Source: Flammeovirgaceae bacterium
GTDB lineage: Bacteria > Bacteroidota > Bacteroidia > Cytophagales > Cyclobacteriaceae
Assembly: GCA_947457025.1 (NCBI GenBank)
Contig: CANGUI010000060.1
Coordinates: 1-8,597, forward strand
Length of the DNA stretch: 8,597 nt
Direction of reading: 5' to 3'
In this document: one piece after another, positions 1 through 7,208 of the stretch
How the letters are laid out: the number at the start of each line of letters is the position of its first letter
How positions within the stretch are numbered: position 1 is the first letter of the stretch
The notes under the pieces: generated by a model
Told to the model about the DNA's origin: nothing
Seen by the model: the letters and a program-made list of their open reading frames with translations, nothing else
The model's database searches: none
Position numbers and translations under genes: made by a program

Positions 1-1303
1 CGTTAGCGACCTGAAATTCATAAAGCCGCTTTTTATCTACCCGGATGTTGACGCGCGTGGCCTGATAAAACTGATCGCTTACCTCCAGCAAGCCCTCCTC
101 TTCCAACTTCCGGATGGCAACGAGCACGGCCGGCAGACGAAGCGAAAACTGCGTGCAGAAACCCTCGAGGGAAATCGGAAACGAAACCCCTTGGCCGGCA
201 CCTTCCGCCAGCTGGAGGTAATTGGCCAGTGCCTGGTACACCCTGCGCATATAATCCACGGTTGGCGTGGCATGCCCGGCTTTGGCGCGCAGGTCAACGG
301 CATCAGCCGGATGAAAAAGCAATGCCGCATACGCCCGCTTGCCGTCGCGGCCGGCACGACCTGCCTCCTGATAATAAGACTCCAGATTTTCGGGCAGGTC
401 GAGGTGCACCACCAAACGTACATCTGCCTTGTTGATGCCCATCCCGAATGCATTGGTGGCCACGATAATGCGGACATCATTGGAAATCCATCGTTGCTGG
501 TGCTCCATCCGCTCCGGATAGGACATGCCCGCGTGGTAATGCGTTGCCGCGATCCCTTCGCGCTGGAGCTTGCGGGCCCACTCCACCGTTGCTTTACGCG
601 ATCGCAAATACATGATCGCGCTGCCGGGTACTTTGCTGAGGATTTCGAGTACCTTTTTTTCTTTGCTTTCGGCCTCCCGTACCACAAGGGCCAGATTATC
701 ACGTGCGAAACTGCGCTGAAAAATCACGGGCTCATGCAGGTGAAGCGACGTGATGATATCCGTCTTGACAACCGGTGTTGCTGACGCGGTAACGGCAAGC
801 ACCGGCACACCAGGCTGCAGATCTTTCAGGGCCGCCAGCATCCGATATGCGGGACGAAAATCATGTCCCCATTGCGAAATGCAATGGGCCTCATCGATGG
901 CGATCAGGTTCACCTTCATCTTCTGAAAGCGCTGCCGAAAAATCTCAGTCTGCGTACGTTCGGGCGATACGTACAAAAATTTTATCGGGCCGTACACACA
1001 GTTATCCAGCAGCAAGTCAATTTCGCGGCGAGATAAGCCTGCATGCACAGCTATGGCGGGTATTCCTTTTTGGCGAAGTTGTTCCACCTGATCCTGCATC
1101 AGCGCAATCAAGGGCGTTACCACCAAACAAATGCCATCTTGTAGTAGGGCGGGTACCTGAAAGCAAACAGATTTTCCCGCACCGGTAGGCAGAATGGCCA
1201 CCCCATCACGGGCCTCAAGAACAGCCTGAATGATTTCCTCCTGCGGATGGCGGAAGCGGCTGTGGCCCCAATATTTTTTCAGGATGTCGACAGGTGTTAC
1301 CAC
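1..1303 (-). CDS. recQ: RecQ-family ATP-dependent DNA helicase (3' end beyond window)
   Basis: This is a superfamily 2 helicase that would unwind DNA 3' to 5' using ATP in repair and recombination. The visible 434 codons read without interruption to the window edge. Motifs seen in order are: motif 0 (FRHPQEE, residues 17-23), Walker A (TGAGKS, 40-45; E. coli RecQ has TGGGKS), motif Ia (TPLIALMQDQV, 63-73), DEAH box with the RecQ-specific aromatic-rich loop (DEAHCISQWGHDFRP, from 137), a motif III-like VTASATP, motif V (ATNAFGMGINKADVR, 282-296) and motif VI (QEAGRAGRDG, 312-321). The segment after about residue 340 looks helical and winged-helix-like and has only one cysteine (C383), so the usual four-cysteine zinc module is not seen. 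The start is GTG at 1303, because an in-frame TGA sits two codons upstream and no ATG lies near the N-terminus. It starts 39 bases after the phosphoesterase gene ends, so the two may be co-transcribed. Family assignment is very secure; equivalence to E. coli RecQ is an inference. Confidence 0.95.
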   Translation of the reverse strand, partial: MVTPVDILKKYWGHSRFRHPQEEIIQAVLEARDGVAILPTGAGKSVCFQVPALLQDGICLVVTPLIALMQDQVEQLRQKGIPAIAVHAGLSRREIDLLLDNCVYGPIKFLYVSPERTQTEIFRQRFQKMKVNLIAIDEAHCISQWGHDFRPAYRMLAALKDLQPGVPVLAVTASATPVVKTDIITSLHLHEPVIFQRSFARDNLALVVREAESKEKKVLEILSKVPGSAIMYLRSRKATVEWARKLQREGIAATHYHAGMSYPERMEHQQRWISNDVRIIVATNAFGMGINKADVRLVVHLDLPENLESYYQEAGRAGRDGKRAYAALLFHPADAVDLRAKAGHATPTVDYMRRVYQALANYLQLAEGAGQGVSFPISLEGFCTQFSLRLPAVLVAIRKLEEEGLLEVSDQFYQATRVNIRVDKKRLYEFQVAN

Positions 1304-1342
1304 CTGTCAAAGTAACGGAAAAACGCCGGTTCAGGGATACAT

Positions 1343-2593
1343 TCAGGCGCGGACCAACTCCAACACGGTAATCTCCGGTGGAATGCCGATGCGGCCGGGG
1401 TAGCCGATGTACCCAAAACCTCGGTTGACATAGAGGTGCTGATTGCCTTCCGAATACAAGCCGGCCCATTGCTTGTAAGCGTACTGTGAAGGACTCCATT
1501 TAAAGTCACCGATTTCCACACCAAACTGGAAGCCGTGAGTGTGCCCGGCAAGCGTCAGCGCCACATCTCCATACGTAGGCCGCACCTGTGCGTCCCAGTG
1601 GCTCGGGTCATGCGAAAGCAGGATTTTCGTGGCCGCCTCGTGGGTTCCCCGGTACGCCTGATCGAGTTTGCCATATTTCGAAAAACGCCCAGCACCCCAG
1701 TTCTCGTTACCGATGATCGCCAATTTCTCGCCATCCACTTCTAGCAGGCGGTGTTCGTTTAAAAGCAGATCGAAACCCATCAGACGATGCGCTTCAATAA
1801 GGTCCTTGAAGTTTTGGTCCTTGGCAGCTTTTGTGTCCCACGCTCGATAGTCGCCATAGTCGTGATTACCGGTTACGGAGAAAACGCCGAGAGGAGCCTG
1901 AAGCTTACGGAACAGGGAAACGTAGTCGCGCACCTCCGCAGTTTCATTGTTGACGAGGTCACCGGTGAAAAAGAGCACATCGGGTTTCTCATTCAGGATC
2001 ATGTCCACGCCGCCGGACACAGCCGTCTTGCTCCAGAAACTTCCGGAATGGATATCACTGACGTGTGCAGCGCGCAGCCCATGGAAAGATTTCGGCAGGT
2101 TGGCGATGGGCACACGTACGCGACGAACCCGGTAGTCGTGTGCGCCCGTAGCAATGCCGAACACCATGGTACCAAAGGGTACAGCGGTAGCCACCAAGGC
2201 AGCTTTCGACAAAAACTCCGACCGCGTTAAGGCCTCGCCCGGTAGTCCGGTTGCACCCGTTTTAGTAAACAAGCCGGCCACCCACCGAACCGCCCGCTGC
2301 AGGTCGTCAACAAAAACGAAAAGGATGCCGAAGAACTTCGAGAAGTAAATACCCACCAGCCCGGTGATGATCCAGGCCCGCACCTGGCCGCCAAGCATGT
2401 ATTGGTTGCCAAAGGTCCACCAAAGGACGGCCAACACCGCAAGCACAGTGGGGGCCCAGTGCACCCAGCGCCAAAACTGGCGCCACGCTGGCGTCAGATC
2501 ACGGGTAACGTGCACAACCGCCTGGAACAGGTAGTAATCTACTACTACCAGAAAAGCCGATAAAACTAATAACATCATGATGCGTAGGGTCAT
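1343..2593 (-). CDS. Membrane-anchored calcineurin-like metallophosphoesterase
   Basis: This is a two-metal phosphoesterase of the calcineurin-like fold, most like the YkuE/YaeI type. From the ATG at 2593 it has 416 residues. The first 150 are largely hydrophobic: helices at about 3-25, 45-62 and 70-97, then a fourth at about 133-150. The catalytic domain follows with all expected metal motifs: DIH (180-182), GD (211-212), GNHD (242-245), an isolated H in LSHDPSH (328) and GHTH (350-353). The fourth hydrophobic segment is preceded by TRSEFLSK, resembling a degenerate twin-arginine signal. The active domain is therefore probably outside the cytoplasm, tethered to the membrane. An in-frame TTG at 2617 would add eight residues, but ATG 2593 is preferred because the extension overlaps an inverted repeat and no ribosome site favours it. 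The substrate is unknown; relatives act on phosphodiesters, and lipid or cell-envelope substrates are only a guess. It lies between the RND pump gene and recQ on the same strand. Confidence 0.9.
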   Translation of the reverse strand: MTLRIMMLLVLSAFLVVVDYYLFQAVVHVTRDLTPAWRQFWRWVHWAPTVLAVLAVLWWTFGNQYMLGGQVRAWIITGLVGIYFSKFFGILFVFVDDLQRAVRWVAGLFTKTGATGLPGEALTRSEFLSKAALVATAVPFGTMVFGIATGAHDYRVRRVRVPIANLPKSFHGLRAAHVSDIHSGSFWSKTAVSGGVDMILNEKPDVLFFTGDLVNNETAEVRDYVSLFRKLQAPLGVFSVTGNHDYGDYRAWDTKAAKDQNFKDLIEAHRLMGFDLLLNEHRLLEVDGEKLAIIGNENWGAGRFSKYGKLDQAYRGTHEAATKILLSHDPSHWDAQVRPTYGDVALTLAGHTHGFQFGVEIGDFKWSPSQYAYKQWAGLYSEGNQHLYVNRGFGYIGYPGRIGIPPEITVLELVRA

Positions 2594-2604
2594 AACTACA
2601 ACAA

Positions 2605-2638
2605 AACGGAACGGCAAGTTGCGCTACGCGCGTCCGTT
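2605..2638 (-). terminator. Possible weak terminator hairpin after the RND gene
   Basis: A six-base inverted repeat, AACGGA and TCCGTT in minus-strand reading, flanks a 22-base loop that itself contains a GCGC-TAC-GCGC type mini-stem. On the minus strand the right arm runs into TTTTGTTG, and an eight-A run precedes the left arm. Read on the plus strand the repeat is followed by AAC and eight Ts. The position, 11 bases past the pump stop and 12 bases before the phosphoesterase ATG, suits a weak or bidirectional terminator. The stem is short and the loop long, so read-through is likely and the structure could be chance. Confidence 0.25.
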
Positions 2639-2648
2639 AACTTTTTTT

Positions 2649-5600
2649 TCAATGGTGGGCAGCAGGCACCTGAGTCTCCGGCTGCTTTCCCCGCCAGGTC
2701 CGGATGCGCTCTTTCAACCGGCCTACCAGCAGGTACATCACCGGAACAAGAAACAAGGTCAGAAACGTTCCAAACAACAGCCCAAAAATCATCGTCCAGG
2801 ATAGCGGCCCCCAGAAGGCTACATTGTCGCCACCGAAAAAGATATGAGGGTTGAGTTCGGTGAACAACGCTACAAAGTCGATGTTCAGCCCAACTGCCAG
2901 CGGAATAAGGCCAAGTGTAGCCGCCAGCGCCGTGAGGATAACCGGAGTCATCCGCGTTTTGGCCGCCTCGGCCACAGCCTCTTTGAGTTCCATGCCCTGA
3001 GCAACCAGTAAATCGCTGAACTCTACGAGCAGGATTCCGTTTCGCACCACAATACCGGCCAGGGCCAGCACGCCCACCCCGCTCATCACAATCGAAATTT
3101 TCATCTGAAAGAGTGAAAAGCCGATCAATACACCAATGATGCTGAACAGAATCTCCGCCAGGATGATCAGCGGCTTGCTGGTGGAGTTAAATTGCGTTAC
3201 CAGGATCATGAACATCAACCCGAAGGCAACCAGAAATGCCACGCCCAGGAACTCAGACGTTTCCTGCTGCTGCTCCTGCTCACCCGTCATCTTAATCTCT
3301 ACCTGCTCGGGTTTGTTAAAGGTAGTCAACGCTTTTTGGATATCGGCCACTACTTCATTGGCATTATATCCACCCAGCACATTCGAGGATAGTGTGATCA
3401 CCCGCTTTTGATCTATGCGGCGAATACCCGCATAGCTGTTTGAATAGTCAATGGTGGCGATAGCCGAGAGCGGCACTTCGCGCACCATCCCACCCATGTT
3501 CATATCGCGGTAGATAATAGGAATGTTCAACAACGCATTGACATCGTTGCGCTGATCTTCCTTCAGCCGCAGCTGAATCGGATAATCGTCATTGGCATCG
3601 CGGAATTTGGACACCTCGAGGCCGTAGATGGCCGAGCGAAGATTATTTCCGATCGTTTGGGTAGAAATTCCCTCCCGGTTTGCCTTTTCGCGATTAATGG
3701 TCACCACCACTTCGGGCTTGTCACTCTGGAAATCAGACTTCAGTTCCTCCACTCCGGGTATCTGCAAGGAGTCGAGAAAGCGCTTGGCCCGGTTGGCAGT
3801 AGACACCAGCGCGTCAAACTCGTCTCCCGCGATTTCAATATTGATCGGCTTGCCGGTAGGTGGCCCGTTTTGCTCCTGGTTAACGGAGATCTCCGCTCCC
3901 TTGATGCCTTTGGTCGCTTCGCGCACTTTATCCAGGTACTCGGCCGTGCTCTGTCCGTTGCGTTCGGCAAATCCGACAAACGCAATTGACACTTTACCCA
4001 GGTGCGGGCTCGCGTTGGTGCCGCCTTCAAGCTGGTTTTCATTCGCACCGATTGCTACGTTAGAGATGATCGACTTTACAATGGGATTGTTTCCACCCAC
4101 CACCTCCTGCACGCGTTTTTCCACCACTTGCGTGATCGAGTCCGTTACCCGCTGGTCCGTACCGATTGGCATGCGGATGTATGCGAAAATGAAATTGGGG
4201 TCCCCCTGCGGGAAGAAAACGACCGGCGGTTGCCGGATCGCTGTGAAAATGATGGAAAAGAAAAACAAAAACACCACCGCCGCTACAACGGCCAGCGGGC
4301 GATACCCGACTAGCAGACGCGACAGCAGATTTTTATAGGCTTGCTGCACCCGTGGCCAGGAATTGGTTTGAAACCGGCTTACAACCCCTTTCAGAACAAA
4401 GTGATGCAGGGCATAGACGCCGAAAAGCGTAACAGCAAAGTTACCGAGACCAAAAGCCCCTGCGAGATACGACATCAGCGCAAGCGACGCAAACACTATC
4501 GCAGAGACGACAAACCCACGGGAGAATTTTGGAGCACGGCTCTCTTCGTGCTCGTGCGGTTTCATAAAATCGACAGCAAAAACCGGATTGATGATATACG
4601 CCACAAGAAGCGAGGCAACCAAGGCCACGATGAGCGTTGCCGGCAGGAAGTACATAAAATTACCAATCACGCCGGGCCAGAACAACAGCGGGAAGAAGGG
4701 CGCTAACACCACCAGGGTACCCGATAACACCGGCAGAAACACCTCACCGGCCGCCACCTTGGCTGCCTTTTTGATGGGCACTTTTCCATTATCAAAAATC
4801 CGGTGGGTGTTTTCGATCACTACAATCGCATCATCTACCACGATGCCCAGCGCGAGCAGGAAGCTGAACAGGGTCATGAGGTTGAACGTGAAATCCAGCG
4901 ACGGAAAAACCAAAAAGGCAATGAAACTGGAAATCGGTACCGATAAACCAACAAAGATCGCGTTGGTTGCACCCATGAAGAACATCAGGATCAGCGTCAC
5001 CAGCAGAAATCCGATGATGATGGTGTTGATCAGATCGTGCAGCGTGGTTCGGGTATTCTCACTCTGATCGGCTGTGATGGTCACCTTCATGCCGGGTGGC
5101 AGAACGTTGGCTTCAAACTCTTTCACGATTGCGGCAATCTGATCAGATGCGATAATCAGGTTTTCACCCGAACGCTTGATGACGTTCAGGGTAATCACAT
5201 TCTTCGAATCCAGGCGTGCGAAACTCTCCTGCTCTTTATGGGAATCGATTACCTCAGCGATATCTTTGAGATACACCTTGGCGCCTTTGGTGGAGGTGAT
5301 CACCGTATTTCCGACTTCCTCAGCGGAATTGAATTCGCCATTCACACTTAGCGAGCGCTTCATGCCGCCAACGCTGAGTTGCCCACCCGAAATAATTTTG
5401 TTCTCCGCGTTGATGGCGCCGTAGACGTCAAAAAACGAGATCCCCGCAGCTGACGCTTTGTACAAGTCGAGATTGATTTGAATCTCGCGATCAAGTGCGC
5501 CTACCAGATCCACGCGGCGGATTTCCGGAAGGCTCTCAACGCGATCCTGAATCTGTTCACTGTATTTCTTAATTGTCTGCAAGTCGAAGTCACCCGAAAT

Positions 5601-6050
5601 GTTCACGTTCATGATGGGCACTTCGGAAATATCGATTTCCACCACCTGCGGCTCCTGCGGCAGGTCGTTGGGCAGATCGTTTTTTGCTTTGTCTACCGCG
5701 TCTTTCACTTCGCGTTTGGCTTCGTCAACATCCACGTCGGCATCGAACTCAATGATGATGTTGGAAACATCCTGAACGGAGTTGCTCGTCACTTTCTTCA
5801 CGCCCGAGATGGACTTGACCTGCTTCTCGATTTGTTTGGTAACGAGTGTCTCGATGTCAGACGGGGATGAACCCGGATAGACCGTAAGCACATAAATCTG
5901 CGGGAAAACCACTTCGGGAAAATTTTCTTTGGGAAGCCCGATATAGGTAAAAATCCCCGCGAGGCAGATGATGACCGTAGCGATGTAAATGCTGACGCGG
6001 TTCTCGATGGCCCAACTGGTGGGCTTAAATTCTTTTTCGATGTCTTGCAT
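2649..6050 (-). CDS. RND-family efflux pump, inner-membrane permease subunit
   Basis: This is the inner-membrane, proton-driven pump of a tripartite exporter (AcrB/HAE-like, RND superfamily). It would act as a trimer moving substrate from periplasm or membrane into the adaptor-channel conduit. The 1133 residues show the RND duplicated layout: TM1 (about 19-38), a large periplasmic loop (39-340), TM2-TM6 (about 341-492), TM7 (585-604), a second periplasmic loop (605-930) and TM8-TM12 (about 935-1110). TM4 keeps the proton-relay pair D406 D407 in GIVVDDAIVVIEN. TM10 has R1003-N1004 where AcrB has K940-N941. AcrB is 1049 residues; much of the excess is a hydrophobic insert at about 507-553 between TM6 and TM7. 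No CusA-type metal signature is evident, so a metal pump is less likely. It starts at ATG 6050, 24 bases after the adaptor gene, in the same operon. The substrate cannot be deduced. Confidence 0.96.
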   Translation of the reverse strand: MQDIEKEFKPTSWAIENRVSIYIATVIICLAGIFTYIGLPKENFPEVVFPQIYVLTVYPGSSPSDIETLVTKQIEKQVKSISGVKKVTSNSVQDVSNIIIEFDADVDVDEAKREVKDAVDKAKNDLPNDLPQEPQVVEIDISEVPIMNVNISGDFDLQTIKKYSEQIQDRVESLPEIRRVDLVGALDREIQINLDLYKASAAGISFFDVYGAINAENKIISGGQLSVGGMKRSLSVNGEFNSAEEVGNTVITSTKGAKVYLKDIAEVIDSHKEQESFARLDSKNVITLNVIKRSGENLIIASDQIAAIVKEFEANVLPPGMKVTITADQSENTRTTLHDLINTIIIGFLLVTLILMFFMGATNAIFVGLSVPISSFIAFLVFPSLDFTFNLMTLFSFLLALGIVVDDAIVVIENTHRIFDNGKVPIKKAAKVAAGEVFLPVLSGTLVVLAPFFPLLFWPGVIGNFMYFLPATLIVALVASLLVAYIINPVFAVDFMKPHEHEESRAPKFSRGFVVSAIVFASLALMSYLAGAFGLGNFAVTLFGVYALHHFVLKGVVSRFQTNSWPRVQQAYKNLLSRLLVGYRPLAVVAAVVFLFFFSIIFTAIRQPPVVFFPQGDPNFIFAYIRMPIGTDQRVTDSITQVVEKRVQEVVGGNNPIVKSIISNVAIGANENQLEGGTNASPHLGKVSIAFVGFAERNGQSTAEYLDKVREATKGIKGAEISVNQEQNGPPTGKPINIEIAGDEFDALVSTANRAKRFLDSLQIPGVEELKSDFQSDKPEVVVTINREKANREGISTQTIGNNLRSAIYGLEVSKFRDANDDYPIQLRLKEDQRNDVNALLNIPIIYRDMNMGGMVREVPLSAIATIDYSNSYAGIRRIDQKRVITLSSNVLGGYNANEVVADIQKALTTFNKPEQVEIKMTGEQEQQQETSEFLGVAFLVAFGLMFMILVTQFNSTSKPLIILAEILFSIIGVLIGFSLFQMKISIVMSGVGVLALAGIVVRNGILLVEFSDLLVAQGMELKEAVAEAAKTRMTPVILTALAATLGLIPLAVGLNIDFVALFTELNPHIFFGGDNVAFWGPLSWTMIFGLLFGTFLTLFLVPVMYLLVGRLKERIRTWRGKQPETQVPAAHH

Positions 6051-6074
6051 AGGTTGCGATTTAGAGGCCGTGTC

Positions 6075-7193
6075 TTACAGTTTGATGGCCTCGCCATCGT
6101 TTAAACCCTGATAACCAACCGTGATGATCCGGTCTCCTTTCTGAAGACCTTGTGTTACCTGGGCGAGATTATCAAATACTCCTTCCACCTGCACCACGCG
6201 CTTGCGAGCCACGGTAGTCTTGCCGGCGGTCTCGGCTACGTAAACGACCTTCTCGTTGTTGATATTCTGAATCACGTTAATGGGAACCACGATGGCCTGC
6301 GGCACCGATTCGTATACCACGCGTACCACGGCACTCATATTTGGCCGCACATCGCTGCCCGAGGGGAGTTTGATTTCAACCGGGAACGTCCTCGATAATG
6401 CATCGATGCTGCGCCCGACGAATGTGACCGACGCCGTTATGCGTTGCTTCGCATCCGGTAACGATATGAGAGCTTTGTTCCCCCGGTGGATGTTGGAGAC
6501 AAACGACTCTGAAATATCCAGCCGTACTTTGAGATCAGCCGAGTTCACCACGCGCACGGCCGGCATACCGGGTGCCACATTTTCTCCCAGCTTGACAAAC
6601 ACCTCGTCAATGGTACCGCTGACCGGCGCTTTGATCTTCGACATTTCGTTTTGCTCATTCAACGTGGCCAACCTTTTTTCGAGACTTTCTTTGTTGTTCT
6701 TCGCCTGGAGAAACTGAATCTCGGTTCCTATCTTTTGGCTCCACAGATTCTTCTGGCGTTCATAAACGGTGTTGGCCAGGTCCAATCCTGATTTCAATTC
6801 TTCGATCGAGCGGACAATCACGGAATTGTCGATCTGAGCCAGCGTCTGCCCTTTGGAGACGGTTTCACCCGCCCGCGCGTACACGTGGGTGATGATCCCC
6901 ATCATTTTTGCACTGACCAGAATATTTTCCATGGATTCTACCTTCCCTTGTGTTTGAATGTAGTGATCAAAGGGCCGTACATCCAATACGGAGACGGTGA
7001 CCTCTTTGGCTTTAACAGGCGCCACAGGGCCACCGGTGGCCGCCAGTTCGGATTCGAGCCGGGCGATCTCTTTGGTCAGCGCGGCCTGCTCTTTTTTCAA
7101 TGCTTCGAGTTGCTTGGATTTATCGCTGCCGATACCACAAGCCGCTGCCACCAGGGTGAGCGTGGCAACAAAAATGTTAACTGTCAATTTCAT
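6075..7193 (-). CDS. RND efflux periplasmic adaptor (membrane fusion protein), lipoprotein
   Basis: This adaptor of the AcrA/HlyD family would link the RND pump to the outer-membrane channel across the periplasm. The 372 residues begin with a short hydrophobic leader ending in LVAAAC, a plausible though not ideal lipobox with Cys19 as lipidated residue. A charged heptad-like helix follows (about 24-50), rich in Leu, Lys and Glu. The first lipoyl half is near 92-122 (AGETVSKGQTLAQID, 108-122), a helical hairpin spans about 123-185, and the second lipoyl half is at 187-216 (IKAPVSGTIDEV, 187-198). A beta-barrel (about 220-295) and a membrane-proximal domain (about 300-372) complete the usual order. 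It starts at ATG 7193, 15 bases after the channel gene's stop, and ends 24 bases before the pump gene, so the three are almost certainly one transcript. The family is secure; the partner substrate is unknown. Confidence 0.95.
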   Translation of the reverse strand: MKLTVNIFVATLTLVAAACGIGSDKSKQLEALKKEQAALTKEIARLESELAATGGPVAPVKAKEVTVSVLDVRPFDHYIQTQGKVESMENILVSAKMMGIITHVYARAGETVSKGQTLAQIDNSVIVRSIEELKSGLDLANTVYERQKNLWSQKIGTEIQFLQAKNNKESLEKRLATLNEQNEMSKIKAPVSGTIDEVFVKLGENVAPGMPAVRVVNSADLKVRLDISESFVSNIHRGNKALISLPDAKQRITASVTFVGRSIDALSRTFPVEIKLPSGSDVRPNMSAVVRVVYESVPQAIVVPINVIQNINNEKVVYVAETAGKTTVARKRVVQVEGVFDNLAQVTQGLQKGDRIITVGYQGLNDGEAIKL

Positions 7194-7208
7194 GATCGGA
7201 GGGTTCTA

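Noticed and set aside
79..784. Overlapping long open frames on both strands opposite or within the helicase gene
   Set aside because: The helicase frame carries all RecQ motifs across this stretch. The alternatives (207 codons minus, 197 codons plus) give Trp/Arg/Cys-rich products without family resemblance.
1304..1342. TTACTTTG just upstream of the recQ start as a Bacteroidota -7 promoter element
   Set aside because: It only partly fits TAnnTTTG, has no clear -33 partner, and lies within a few bases of the start codon.
3628..4338. Plus-strand open frame of 236 codons opposite the RND pump gene
   Set aside because: It is fully antisense to a strongly conserved pump region, its product is Ser/Arg-rich with no recognisable domain, and it is explained by codon bias of the opposite strand.
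4341..5067. Plus-strand open frames opposite the first half of the pump gene
   Set aside because: They are shadows of the conserved TM2-TM6 region; no start context or domain supports them.
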